Positions 1 through 8,109 of a DNA stretch of 36,112 bases are shown one piece after another. The position numbers were made by a program, and so were the translations under genes. Position 1 is the stretch's first letter; every line of letters starts with the position of its first letter. The stretch is from assembly GCA_018672285.1 (NCBI GenBank), contig JABHGC010000291.1, positions 1 to 36,112 of the forward strand, given 5' to 3'. The notes under the pieces were generated by a model. It saw only the letters and a program-made list of their open reading frames with translations. It made no database searches and was not told where the DNA came from. Source of the DNA: Methylococcales bacterium (GTDB lineage Bacteria > Pseudomonadota > Gammaproteobacteria > JABHGC01).

Positions 1-2
1 TA

Positions 3-77
3 AAACAATTGATGAACGTGATACCGGTTAATCATATTGACCAATATTTGCGCAAACACACACACTTATTAAGGTAA
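3..77 (+). CDS. possible C-terminal tail of an upstream gene (partial)
   Basis: A reading frame is open from the left edge to a TAA at 75-77 and encodes about 24 residues ending in HIDQYLRKHTHLLR. The composition looks protein-like, but the piece is too short to identify. A competing frame ends at position 31. It may be the end of a gene upstream of the window or a chance open stretch. Confidence 0.25.
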   Translation, partial: KQLMNVIPVNHIDQYLRKHTHLLR

Positions 78-384
78 CGCTTATTTGCTGCTGATATATG
101 CATCCTTCAGACTCATTCCACTATTGGAAAATACTCCACCAGCTATATAGGCAGGTTAATAGAAACTCAATTAAGGAATTTATTTGTTAACATTAAACCT
201 ATTGCAAAGGTTTTAAAATAGATTTTCATCAAAATACAAGTCTCATTCAAACAGACTCAACAAGAAGGGGCATTTTCAACTCTACATTAACATTTCCGAT
301 AACTGGTTCTCAATTTCAACCTATTGTCATTGCACGTAATGTCATTTTGGCACTAAATAGACTCTTACGATGGAGATTTTGGTG
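78..384. other. AT-rich intergenic region upstream of the HDOD gene
   Basis: About 300 bases without a convincing gene. The stretch is AT-rich and presumably holds the promoter of the HDOD gene, but I see no promoter with a good -35/-10 pair. A small imperfect direct repeat built on TGTCATT occurs near 325 and 340. A 30-codon ATG frame starting at 98 has no ribosome-binding site. Confidence 0.5.
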
Positions 385-1617
385 ATGATTGAGCAAATAT
401 CAACCCGGCAATTACAATCATTTGCAGGACTAGACAGGCTGACCACTGACACGCTTAGAGAGCTGTTACCTAATTTCACATTAGAGTTTTTTAATGCGGG
501 CGAATTTCTGGTTAAGCCTGGAGAGCACCCTAAAGATACCTTGTACCTGCTAGAAGGTCATATCCAACAAATTGAACAGGGGCAAACAGCGCAAGAAATC
601 GATGCCCACAGCGATGCCTCAAAATACCCCATAGCAGAACCTTCAAACCTATTAGCACCAATGATTATCGCCGCCACCCCCGTTACCATCGTACACATCC
701 CAACCAACCTCTTAAAACGACTCATTCTAGAAAAATCGATGAGTGTTGAAGTGGATGAATCGGGTATTTTTGATGACGAATTACAAAATACAATTTTTAC
801 CCAGTTTTTCATCGATTACCAGCAAGATAAAATTGCCCTCCCATCGCTACCAGACATCGCTTTAAAGGTTAGTCGAGCCATACAAGAGCCTAATATGTCT
901 CTACATACCATTGCTAAAATCATTTCAATTGATCCCGCCATTGCCTCTCGGATCATTCAGGTTGCAAACTCTCCCCTCTTTCGCGGCTCAAGCAGCATTT
1001 CTTGTTGCCATGAAGCCATCACCCGATTAGGCCTTAAAATGACCCAGCAATTGGTGACAAGCTTTACGATGAAACAGCTTTTCACCTGTAAACAACCCAC
1101 ACTCATCTATAAAATGCAGCGTATCTGGCAGCATGCAAAAGCGGTATCTGCGATGAGCTTTGTTTTGGCAAAATTCAGCAAACGACTAAAACCAGACATC
1201 GCCATGTTAGCAGGGTTAATCCATGAAATAGGCGCAGTTGCAATTTTGCAGCATGCTGAAAAATATGCAGACCTGATAGAAAATAGCCAACATCTTAATG
1301 CCACCATTTTATCCCTACAGTCCACGATCGGCACGATGACATTACAAAGCTGGAATTTTGACGAGCAGCTCATTACCGTAGCATCTGAGGCCAACCATTG
1401 GACCCGCAAACACCACCACAAAGCCGACTACGCAGACTTAGTGCAGGTGGCTAAATTACATTGCTATATTGGCCATAAAAATCAAGGTGACTACCCTATT
1501 ATGGCTGACGTGCCTGCTTTCCAACGGCTCACCAAAGGAAAACTAACCCCTAAAAAAAGCTTAGCCATCATTCAGCAGGCAAGATCTCAAATACAAGCAC
1601 TTGAAGCTTTATTTTAA
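385..1617 (+). CDS. HDOD domain signalling protein with N-terminal cyclic-nucleotide-binding-like region
   Basis: About 410 residues. The N-terminal ~120 residues look like a cNMP-binding (Crp-like) beta-roll, with the segment FNAGEFLVKPGEHPKDTLYL. Residues ~145-350 form an HDOD domain: LPSLPDIALKVSRAI is the usual entry motif, followed by the DPAIASRIIQVANSPLF helix pair and LAGLIHEIGAVAI. HDOD proteins are HD-GYP-related, mostly non-catalytic signalling modules. The ATG at 385 is preferred over the ATG at 370, because GGAG at 372-375 lies nine bases before it and overlaps the earlier codon. The stop overlaps by nine bases the stop of the convergent gene that follows, with no terminator hairpin between them. 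The ligand and partner are unknown. Confidence 0.85.
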   Translation: MIEQISTRQLQSFAGLDRLTTDTLRELLPNFTLEFFNAGEFLVKPGEHPKDTLYLLEGHIQQIEQGQTAQEIDAHSDASKYPIAEPSNLLAPMIIAATPVTIVHIPTNLLKRLILEKSMSVEVDESGIFDDELQNTIFTQFFIDYQQDKIALPSLPDIALKVSRAIQEPNMSLHTIAKIISIDPAIASRIIQVANSPLFRGSSSISCCHEAITRLGLKMTQQLVTSFTMKQLFTCKQPTLIYKMQRIWQHAKAVSAMSFVLAKFSKRLKPDIAMLAGLIHEIGAVAILQHAEKYADLIENSQHLNATILSLQSTIGTMTLQSWNFDEQLITVASEANHWTRKHHHKADYADLVQVAKLHCYIGHKNQGDYPIMADVPAFQRLTKGKLTPKKSLAIIQQARSQIQALEALF

Positions 1618-2133
1618 TAATACAGGGAGAATGTCAGGGTATGACTTTTTGAGTGCCTTACGAATGGCTTTTTCGCCGCCAGAGTACACATCAATATGAG
1701 CCGAGCGGGATGAATAATGACCTGAGTACACCACCACGCCAGTTTCTGTCGAAATCAACGTTAACCCTATTTGTGCCGCTCTTGGCCGCATCTGACCATT
1801 CATTATTCGCGGCCCAGAAGAAACCGTGACATTCCCTTTAAGAATCCATTCTGTGTCACTTTTCAAGTCAATGGCTACAGCAGCATCTATGTCACCAGAT
1901 AACACCAACTGAGTTTCTTTTCGCGCTTTTATTCGCGTCACTTGAGCTTGATCAAGCACTTTCAAGCCTTGTTGAGTAAGCCAGCGGCTCAGTACTCGAT
2001 CAGCGACTGGATGTGCATTAACAACAGAATCATATTCCTCAGTAAAGGTGACCAAAACACGGTTATCACTTGCAAGCACTTGAACAGATAAACCACTCAA
2101 TAAAAAACCAAAAAAACACTTTATAATTGTAAT
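1609..2133 (-). CDS. small exported protein, companion of a CsgG-like lipoprotein; non-canonical ATT start proposed
   Basis: The family is not recognised. The body (about 160 residues) has an alternating alpha/beta look, with segments such as RVLVTFTEEYDS, AVAIDLKSDTEWILKGNVTV and TETGVVVYSGHY, reminiscent of FlgO/LpoB/CsgG-type periplasmic modules. The first canonical start codon in frame is TTG at 2100. It falls inside a hydrophobic stretch and has no Shine-Dalgarno. Reading upstream from it gives KCFFGFLLSGLSVQVLA, a textbook signal peptide, and the frame stays open with no ATG, GTG or TTG. An AGGAG at 2146-2142 sits eight bases before an ATT at 2133, so I propose ATT initiation there. That start overlaps the end of the CsgG-like gene, which implies translational coupling. 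TTG at 2100, or a mutated start, remains possible. Confidence 0.65.
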   Translation of the reverse strand: MTIIKCFFGFLLSGLSVQVLASDNRVLVTFTEEYDSVVNAHPVADRVLSRWLTQQGLKVLDQAQVTRIKARKETQLVLSGDIDAAVAIDLKSDTEWILKGNVTVSSGPRIMNGQMRPRAAQIGLTLISTETGVVVYSGHYSSRSAHIDVYSGGEKAIRKALKKSYPDILPVLLK

Positions 2134-3134
2134 TTTAATTTCTCCTGTTGGCGTATTTTTAATTTGATTCTTCGTAGCGCCTCAGACACAGTGTCATTTG
2201 GCTTTGCTAACTTTTGATCAGCTTGATTATAATAGCCTAGTGCACGCATGTAATCGGACTGAGTTTCAGCACACACGCCCAAGTTGTAGAGCAAAGACAA
2301 GGTTGCTCGGCCATTCAGTTGAACAGCTTCATTCCAAAGTTGACAAGCCCGCCCCATTCTCTGCTCCTGGGCAAACGACAAACCAGACTTTAACCGAGTC
2401 ACTGCCGCCTGATTCAACCCATCTACAGCGTTCATCATCGTTAACTCTTGATCAACATACGTTGGCGCAACATCTTTAATAAACCCTTTAAAAGCGGCTG
2501 TTCTAGCTTGCTGTATCAAGCCTCTATTGGGTGAAATCGCTGTAGCGCTGTCATCACACTGTGAATCTTCTGCAACCTTTCGAATGTTTTTGGCGTACAC
2601 AACATGCCCCGACTCAACCACGATAATTTTAGGGGACAGATGGAACGTGGCTATTTTTTTAGTACATTCAATACTATTTTCTTGCCACCTCAAACACTCA
2701 GAATAAGCCTTATCAGGATTTTTCCGTTGAACACATTCCTTTCTCGTTTCAGTGTAATACTCCTGATCGACACGAGCACTGATAATGGAACCTGTATATA
2801 TAGCCTCGGCGCCAATCATATTCCCCACCTCAACCACGGACTGAGCATCAATCAAACCGGTTTGACCCAGCTCCAGCTCATTTAATGCATGCTGCATCCT
2901 CACCCTTTCTACGACAGTAAAAAAGGGCTGGTTATTAAAATATAAACTGACTAACTCAGACTCAAGCTCATTGGCAACCCGCTCTCCATTCCTACCTTGA
3001 AAAGGTAACACTGAAATGGTTCTAAACTCCGTCACTTCATGGTGCTCGGCAGGCACTAACATTCGTACTGAGGTTGTAGGTGCTGCACACCCTGCAATCA
3101 ATAACACCCCAATCAAAACTTGCCATTTAATCAT
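2121..3134 (-). CDS. CsgG-family outer-membrane lipoprotein with C-terminal TPR-like region
   Basis: About 337 residues. A type II signal peptide ends in the lipobox LLIAGC (Cys16 from the ATG at 3134). A CsgG/HfaB-like domain follows at roughly residues 40-230, with TISVLPFQGRNGERVANELE, FFTVVERVRMQHALNELELG and MIGAEAIYTGSII. The C-terminus (~250-310) contains TPR-like helices, for example LYNLGVCAETQSDYMRALGY. CsgG is a lipoprotein secretion channel for curli, but many relatives of this kind have unknown roles, and no curli genes occur here. The ATG at 3134 is chosen over an upstream TTG because GGAG lies six bases ahead of it. The gene is followed by the small exported companion with overlap, so the pair probably acts together in the envelope. 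Confidence 0.8.
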   Translation of the reverse strand: MIKWQVLIGVLLIAGCAAPTTSVRMLVPAEHHEVTEFRTISVLPFQGRNGERVANELESELVSLYFNNQPFFTVVERVRMQHALNELELGQTGLIDAQSVVEVGNMIGAEAIYTGSIISARVDQEYYTETRKECVQRKNPDKAYSECLRWQENSIECTKKIATFHLSPKIIVVESGHVVYAKNIRKVAEDSQCDDSATAISPNRGLIQQARTAAFKGFIKDVAPTYVDQELTMMNAVDGLNQAAVTRLKSGLSFAQEQRMGRACQLWNEAVQLNGRATLSLLYNLGVCAETQSDYMRALGYYNQADQKLAKPNDTVSEALRRIKLKIRQQEKLKLQL

Positions 3135-3222
3135 CTTTCTCTCCAACCCAGCTAAAATATGTCACATATCATACAGCATCACAGCACAAGCCACCCAAAA
3201 CGATGAGTTGTTTGGCATTATT

Positions 3223-3231
3223 TGCTAGAAT
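3223..3231 (+). promoter_or_regulatory. candidate extended -10 promoter for rlmA
   Basis: TGCTAGAAT is an extended -10 element with one mismatch to the TATAAT hexamer, about 47 bases before the rlmA start. No good -35 is visible at 17 bases. It lies in the divergent gap between the CsgG-like gene and rlmA. Confidence 0.35.
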
Positions 3232-3277
3232 AAGCGCGCTCGAATCAGAAGTATCATAACAAAGACCTGACAATACC

Positions 3278-4087
3278 ATGCTACCACTGCTCACCTGCCC
3301 ACTAGACCAACAGCCTTTAACCCAGGATGGAAAACAACTCCGCTGCCCTGAAGGGCACAGCTTTGATATTGCCAAACAAGGTTATGTTAATTTATTGCCC
3401 GTACAGCATAAAAAATCTAAAAACCCCGGCGACGATAAAGCCATGGTGCTCGCCCGCCACCAGTTTTTAAACCAAGGTCACTATCAAGTGATCGTTGATA
3501 CACTGCTCTCAGCGCTGCGCCCTCTATTATCAGAACACAGCCTCATTATTGATGCCGGTTGTGGAGAAGGCTACTACTTAAACGCACTAGCCCAACAGCT
3601 CAATTTTGAGGCCATTGGTTACGACATTTCCAAACAAGCCGTCTTGGAAGCAGCCAAGCATAATAAAGACATCACCTGGCTGGTCTGCAGTAACAAGCAA
3701 CCCCCAATTCAGGCACAGCAATGTGATATTTTACTCAGCATGTTTGGCTTCCCAGACTTCTCTACCTTCCAAAAATTACTCAAACCAACCGGTTTTTTAG
3801 TGATGGTAGAACCGGGTGAAAACCACCTCATTGAAATTCGAGAAATGATTTACCCCAGCATCACTCAAAAAGAGAAAAAAAACCGTTATTCAGATTGCTT
3901 TAAAGACGTCGAAACGCGTTCTGCTCAAACCCAACTCACATTATCCCAACAAGCACTACAACCTTTATTATTAATGACACCACACCTTCACCGAGCCACT
4001 ACAGAGGGAAAAGCCGCACTCGCCGCCACCCCTTCCCTTACCGTCACCGTGGATGTTACCTGCCAAGTCTTACAACCCATCTCTTAA
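3278..4087 (+). CDS. rlmA: 23S rRNA (guanine-N1)-methyltransferase RlmA
   Basis: A 269-residue SAM-dependent methyltransferase. In Enterobacteria the family methylates G745 of 23S rRNA. The N-terminal zinc module and the family signature are clear: LTCPLDQQPL, LRCPEGHSFDIAKQGYVNLL and then PVQHKKSKNPGDD. The methyltransferase motif I, IIDAGCGEGYYLNAL, follows at about residue 90. The second zinc-ligand position, Cys in E. coli RlmA (CPLC), is Asp here (CPLD). I believe other gammaproteobacterial RlmA proteins also have this, so it probably does not mean loss of function. Length is normal for the family. It is divergent from the CsgG-like gene and likely transcribed alone. Confidence 0.9.
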   Translation: MLPLLTCPLDQQPLTQDGKQLRCPEGHSFDIAKQGYVNLLPVQHKKSKNPGDDKAMVLARHQFLNQGHYQVIVDTLLSALRPLLSEHSLIIDAGCGEGYYLNALAQQLNFEAIGYDISKQAVLEAAKHNKDITWLVCSNKQPPIQAQQCDILLSMFGFPDFSTFQKLLKPTGFLVMVEPGENHLIEIREMIYPSITQKEKKNRYSDCFKDVETRSAQTQLTLSQQALQPLLLMTPHLHRATTEGKAALAATPSLTVTVDVTCQVLQPIS

Positions 4088-4207
4088 CACCAACCAGTTA
4101 TCAGCAAAACGGCACCATTTAGGCCATAACTAGATGCGTCGATCATGATATTCACGTAACAATGCATCTAAGATAACAAAAAAGTAAGACCACAAGGGAG
4201 AGGCTTG

Positions 4208-6178
4208 ATGACATTTTGGACCCGTTGCTTAACAGCGATCATACTAAGCTGGAGCATGAGTATACATGCTGCATTAGACCCACAAACAGAGACTGATTTC
4301 CAATCTGCTGCGGACTTATATAATGTACCTGCTGAGCTGTTAAAAGCGATAAGTTACCTCAACACGCGCTTAGAAAATCGCCAAGGTATTTCACCTAAAA
4401 ATGTCAGCTTGTCCTTATTTAACCAAATGGTCGATACCCATGAAATTGAAGGCTCCCCTGACTATTTTGGCATCATGGGCTTAACTGAAGCACAAATTGA
4501 TCAAGCCAGCCAACTCATGAATGTTGACTCCCAGGCCATAAAAGATGACATTGCCTTAAACATACAAGCGGCAGCCAGTGTATTATCGGCCATTAGCAAC
4601 AGCCAATTCTCAGACCAAACCCTCAGCATAGGTGACTATCCACCCATTCTCGCAGAATTCAGCGGTTTTGGACCTGTCATGGCCATTGATTTTGCCAAAG
4701 AAATTATGGTCATTCTACGCCAGGGAGTCGTTGATGCTGAAACCAATGAAACCGTGCTTACCGCTGTCAATGCCGCCGCATTAGAACCACTTGCCATTGC
4801 AGATAACGCCAATGCCACTTACCAACCTCAGTTTTTAGCACCATTGGCTAGAGATAGCCGCTTAGACTCTCCCGTTGCAGACAAATATCTATCCTCTAAA
4901 AATTTCAGCAGCCGAAGTGGAACACGTATTAAGCGCATTGTTCTTCACACTTGCGAAGGCAGCGGCCCAGGCTGTGCCAACTATTTATCTAACAATGACA
5001 AATCCGTTTCAGCACATTATGTGGTGATGGAGTCAGGTAGCGTTACCCAACTCGTTCAAGAGAAAAACAAAGCACACCATGTTCGCTGCTGTAATAGCGA
5101 TAGTGTTGGTATTGAACATGGTGGTTTTGCACAGAAAAACACATGGACCAGCTCACAACTACAATCCTCTTTCGATCTTATTTGTGACATTTTAAAACGC
5201 AACAAATTACCCGCAAACAAAACCACCGTTCAATCTCATGCAGAGCTAGACCCTTCTCGCCGAACAGACCCTGGCCCTCATTACCCTTGGGATAAAATGT
5301 TCAGCAATGTCAATTCTTGCCTATCAGGCACCCCCTCAGCCAAGCCAGACTTAAACATTCAGTCATTCAGCTGGGCGCCAGAGAATCCTTTGCAAGGTGA
5401 TCAAGTGACATTTAAAGCAACCATTCGAAGTGCTGCGGCAAATTCGGGTGCGAACGTTGGTGTTGCATTCCTCATCAATGGCCAACAAGTCGGCTTTGAT
5501 GCAACCACACCAATGGCAGCTAATAGCAACCATATTTTTGTTATCCGAGAACCTTGGACGGCAGATACAAGTGGCCAATTTACAGCAAAAATTTTGGTGG
5601 ACGACTTAAACATTGTTGCCGAAAGCAATGAAAACAATAATGGATTTAGCAAAACCATTACTGTAGAAAGCGACGAACCCAGCTTACCAGACTTAACCGT
5701 CACCGCTTTAAGCTGGAGCCCACTTAACCCACAAGTAGGTCAAAACGTCACTTTTAAAGCCACCATTAAAAACCTGGGCGACAGCAACAGTGACGCTTGC
5801 CTTTCAAGCTTTTACATAGAGCAGTCTTTAATTGGTAGCAGCCTTGTTGGGTCATTAAGTACCAACCAAAGCACCACCGTTACCCTATCGGGCCAATGGA
5901 AGCCACTGTCTGAAGGACAAGTGAGAGTCACGGCATTTGCGGACGCTTTAACCAAAGTAGCCGAGTCAAACGAAGGCAATAATAAGCGAGTTCAAACACT
6001 CAGCACAGGCACGACACCAGAGCCTCAACCTCAGCCGACTCCAGACCCACAGCCAACACCGGACCCAGTGCCAACACCAGACCCTACTCCGGACCCAAAA
6101 CCGCTACCGGAACCAGGTGACTTTATTTCACAATTGATCAAGTTAATATTGGATTTCTTCAACAGCTTTTTCAAATAA
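4208..6178 (+). CDS. secreted AmpD-type N-acetylmuramoyl-L-alanine amidase with lysozyme-like N-domain and two CARDB modules
   Basis: About 656 residues. Signal peptide residues 1-21 end in SIHA. Residues ~27-175 resemble a lytic-transglycosylase fold (YNVPAELLKAISYLNTR, then YFGIMGL), but Asn stands where the catalytic Glu of that family is expected. Residues ~238-365 are an Amidase_2 domain. The predicted zinc ligands are His247 (VLHT), His344 (SHAEL) and Asp354 (TDPGP), with Glu303 (GIEHGG) as the likely catalytic residue. Two CARDB-like Ig modules follow (~378-490 and ~495-600), each opening with PDL and closing with AESNENNN or AESNEGNN. Then come a Pro-Asp/Pro-Glu-rich linker and a hydrophobic end, LIKLILDFFNSFFK. 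ATG 4208 has GGAG seven bases upstream and is preferred to the TTG just before it. A strong terminator follows. Cleavage of peptidoglycan, its own or from other bacteria, is inferred. Confidence 0.88.
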   Translation: MTFWTRCLTAIILSWSMSIHAALDPQTETDFQSAADLYNVPAELLKAISYLNTRLENRQGISPKNVSLSLFNQMVDTHEIEGSPDYFGIMGLTEAQIDQASQLMNVDSQAIKDDIALNIQAAASVLSAISNSQFSDQTLSIGDYPPILAEFSGFGPVMAIDFAKEIMVILRQGVVDAETNETVLTAVNAAALEPLAIADNANATYQPQFLAPLARDSRLDSPVADKYLSSKNFSSRSGTRIKRIVLHTCEGSGPGCANYLSNNDKSVSAHYVVMESGSVTQLVQEKNKAHHVRCCNSDSVGIEHGGFAQKNTWTSSQLQSSFDLICDILKRNKLPANKTTVQSHAELDPSRRTDPGPHYPWDKMFSNVNSCLSGTPSAKPDLNIQSFSWAPENPLQGDQVTFKATIRSAAANSGANVGVAFLINGQQVGFDATTPMAANSNHIFVIREPWTADTSGQFTAKILVDDLNIVAESNENNNGFSKTITVESDEPSLPDLTVTALSWSPLNPQVGQNVTFKATIKNLGDSNSDACLSSFYIEQSLIGSSLVGSLSTNQSTTVTLSGQWKPLSEGQVRVTAFADALTKVAESNEGNNKRVQTLSTGTTPEPQPQPTPDPQPTPDPVPTPDPTPDPKPLPEPGDFISQLIKLILDFFNSFFK

Positions 6179-6199
6179 AATCATCATTAGCAACACTAC

Positions 6200-6228
6200 A
6201 AAGGGGTGCATTAAGCACCCCTTTTTTT
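6200..6228 (+). terminator. Rho-independent terminator after the amidase gene
   Basis: A 10-bp perfect stem (AAAGGGGTGC pairing with GCACCCCTTT) with a five-base loop, followed by seven T residues. It sits 22 bases after the amidase stop codon. The convergent phosphoglycerol transferase gene ends at 6269, so the hairpin may serve both sides, although a T-tract is present only on the plus strand. Confidence 0.92.
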
Positions 6229-6268
6229 ATTCACAATTCTCCGCCAACCTCTCTGAGGTTAATACTCA

Positions 6269-7888
6269 CTACAAACTTTCAGAAAGCGCTTTAAAATACA
6301 GCTGCCCCATCTTATCTTCATCAAATTGTCGCATTATTTTAGTTGCGCTCAAAGCGTCCCAAATTAACCAAGGTATCTCATAAAGGTATTTGCCAGAGAC
6401 GTCTACAGGTTTCCCCTTGTCCAGAAAAATAGCGATATTAACCTTATCATCCAAGGAGTACGTTGTTTTTGGCGTTAAAATAGACGGAAGGTGATCACTC
6501 GTGACATAAATAATGGCCGTCGGGTCAAGGGCGGTGAGTTTGTTCAAGTAATCGGCTAGTGCCTTTGTGCGATAATAAAATTGATTCGAGATTCTTCTTA
6601 GCCTGTCATCTTTATGCTCAACCGACACAATATCAGGCCGTTTTTGCTCATCACGCGTGAAAGGCAGATGGCCATACATGCCTAACACATAATTCACCAA
6701 TGGCCGGTCATTGTCAGCTAACGCCTGCTCGACCTGCTGCAAATTTTGCTCAAATAAATCGCCATCAAACAATGGCCCCAGATCAGGCAGCCCCTTTTCT
6801 TCTCGAATATCCTCCAAGAAAGCCACATCATTCAACCCCAAACTGAGATAGGCTTGTTGTGAGTTAAAAAAACCTGCACTCGATGCGACAGTCGACAACT
6901 GCCGATAATTATTTTCCATCAACTTGAGTATAAAGCTATTAATCGCGCCACCTTTCATCACATTAAATTCAATTTGATTCACTTTCGATAAAGCTTTCAC
7001 CCCAGTAAGTAATTCAAATTCTGCTTGCGCGGTTCCCCCACCATAAACAGGAGAGATAATACGAGAAAAATCTTTATCGGTATTTAAAAACGGGATCAAT
7101 TCCTCGGCCAATATTGAGCGATCAAATTTCAACTCAGTAATTAATCGTGGATCAATAAAGCTTTCCATCACAATAATATGAATATTCCTGGGGACAACAA
7201 CACCAGGATACAATGCCTGATGAAGATCAACCCCCGAATTATTCTGCGAAAAATCCGCCAGTTTTTTCCTATTTTTTCGCTCTTCGTTGGCATAATACAT
7301 AAAGCTCGAAAAACGACCATTCTCCCGAATGGTCCACTCTGGTGACCACACGGTGTAGCGAAATTTGGCCTCATGGTATTCCGTAAAAGCATCTGACATT
7401 AATGTCGAGATCGCCACAACAACCAACCCCGCTCTAACCAATAAGGACACTTTAAAATGCTGAGGGCGGTATGCTTTGCGCGCATAATAAATAGACACAC
7501 CAATAGAGGTAGGAACCAATAGCCCAATAGAGATTAGACCCAGGGCAATACCCGGTGAGAACTCAAATATATTACTCGCATTTTGGAAATCACTCGGCCG
7601 AGGAGAACGTCCTAAATAATTGTAGAAACCATCAAATAAAATATACAAAACAATGATGGGCAAAATGGGCACTAAAACCCGAATACTGTGCTGTGAAATC
7701 CGCGGGAAAAATGACAAGCTAGCCAGCAATACCACCAGAGGGATTTCAAACTGGTAAATGAGTTCATTTAACAGGTTATAGCCTTTACCAAATTTAACCC
7801 ACAGATAAGCTAAGTCAATGTAGACATACACACAGGCATAAGCCATCAGGAAAAAAACCAGCGTTCTGAGTAACGATTTGAAATTCAT
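6269..7888 (-). CDS. LTA-synthase/OpgB-like membrane sulfatase-fold phosphoglycerol transferase
   Basis: 539 residues. About five N-terminal membrane helices (residues ~8-165) precede a periplasmic sulfatase-type domain (~232-500). Predicted catalytic and metal-binding residues are Glu242 (VMESF), Thr286 in GGGTAQAEFELLTG (the LtaS-type nucleophile threonine), His407 (GMYGHLPF) and Asp465-His466 (VTSDH). Enzymes of this family move phosphoglycerol from phosphatidylglycerol to teichoic acid or to periplasmic glucans. In a Gram-negative host the OpgB-like role is expected. The gene is divergent from the NdvB-type glucan synthase across a 221-base gap, which supports a role in adding phosphoglycerol to that glucan. 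Function is inferred from fold and context, and other acceptors are possible. Confidence 0.85.
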   Translation of the reverse strand: MNFKSLLRTLVFFLMAYACVYVYIDLAYLWVKFGKGYNLLNELIYQFEIPLVVLLASLSFFPRISQHSIRVLVPILPIIVLYILFDGFYNYLGRSPRPSDFQNASNIFEFSPGIALGLISIGLLVPTSIGVSIYYARKAYRPQHFKVSLLVRAGLVVVAISTLMSDAFTEYHEAKFRYTVWSPEWTIRENGRFSSFMYYANEERKNRKKLADFSQNNSGVDLHQALYPGVVVPRNIHIIVMESFIDPRLITELKFDRSILAEELIPFLNTDKDFSRIISPVYGGGTAQAEFELLTGVKALSKVNQIEFNVMKGGAINSFILKLMENNYRQLSTVASSAGFFNSQQAYLSLGLNDVAFLEDIREEKGLPDLGPLFDGDLFEQNLQQVEQALADNDRPLVNYVLGMYGHLPFTRDEQKRPDIVSVEHKDDRLRRISNQFYYRTKALADYLNKLTALDPTAIIYVTSDHLPSILTPKTTYSLDDKVNIAIFLDKGKPVDVSGKYLYEIPWLIWDALSATKIMRQFDEDKMGQLYFKALSESL

Positions 7889-8065
7889 TTGATAGATATC
7901 TGATAAGTTAATTAAGCAACTGAAATAATGAAGGAAATATCATTTCAAGAAACAACGACCTACGACAAAAGTAGAAACAAGCACAGGCTAGCGATTGAAT
8001 AGTGTACAGTGATGAAGGCCAGAGACCAAAATGCGGTTTTTAATTTATCAGTCATCCTTAATATT

Positions 8066-8074
8066 TGCTATAAT
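8066..8074 (+). promoter_or_regulatory. extended -10 promoter for the glucan synthase gene
   Basis: TGCTATAAT is a perfect extended -10 element 35 bases upstream of the ndvB start. A weak -35 (TTTATC near 8044) lies at suboptimal spacing. It is in the divergent intergenic region shared with the phosphoglycerol transferase. Confidence 0.55.
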
Positions 8075-8109
8075 TCCTACACTTTATTGAATGGTTTCCT
8101 TAACTTATT

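Noticed and set aside
98..190. 30-codon ATG frame in the left intergenic region
   Set aside because: No ribosome-binding site, no hydrophobic or conserved pattern, and AT-rich intergenic context.
2198..2885. Plus-strand frames of about 93 codons opposite the CsgG-like gene
   Set aside because: They lie fully inside a well-supported minus-strand gene, with no Shine-Dalgarno and no protein-like composition.
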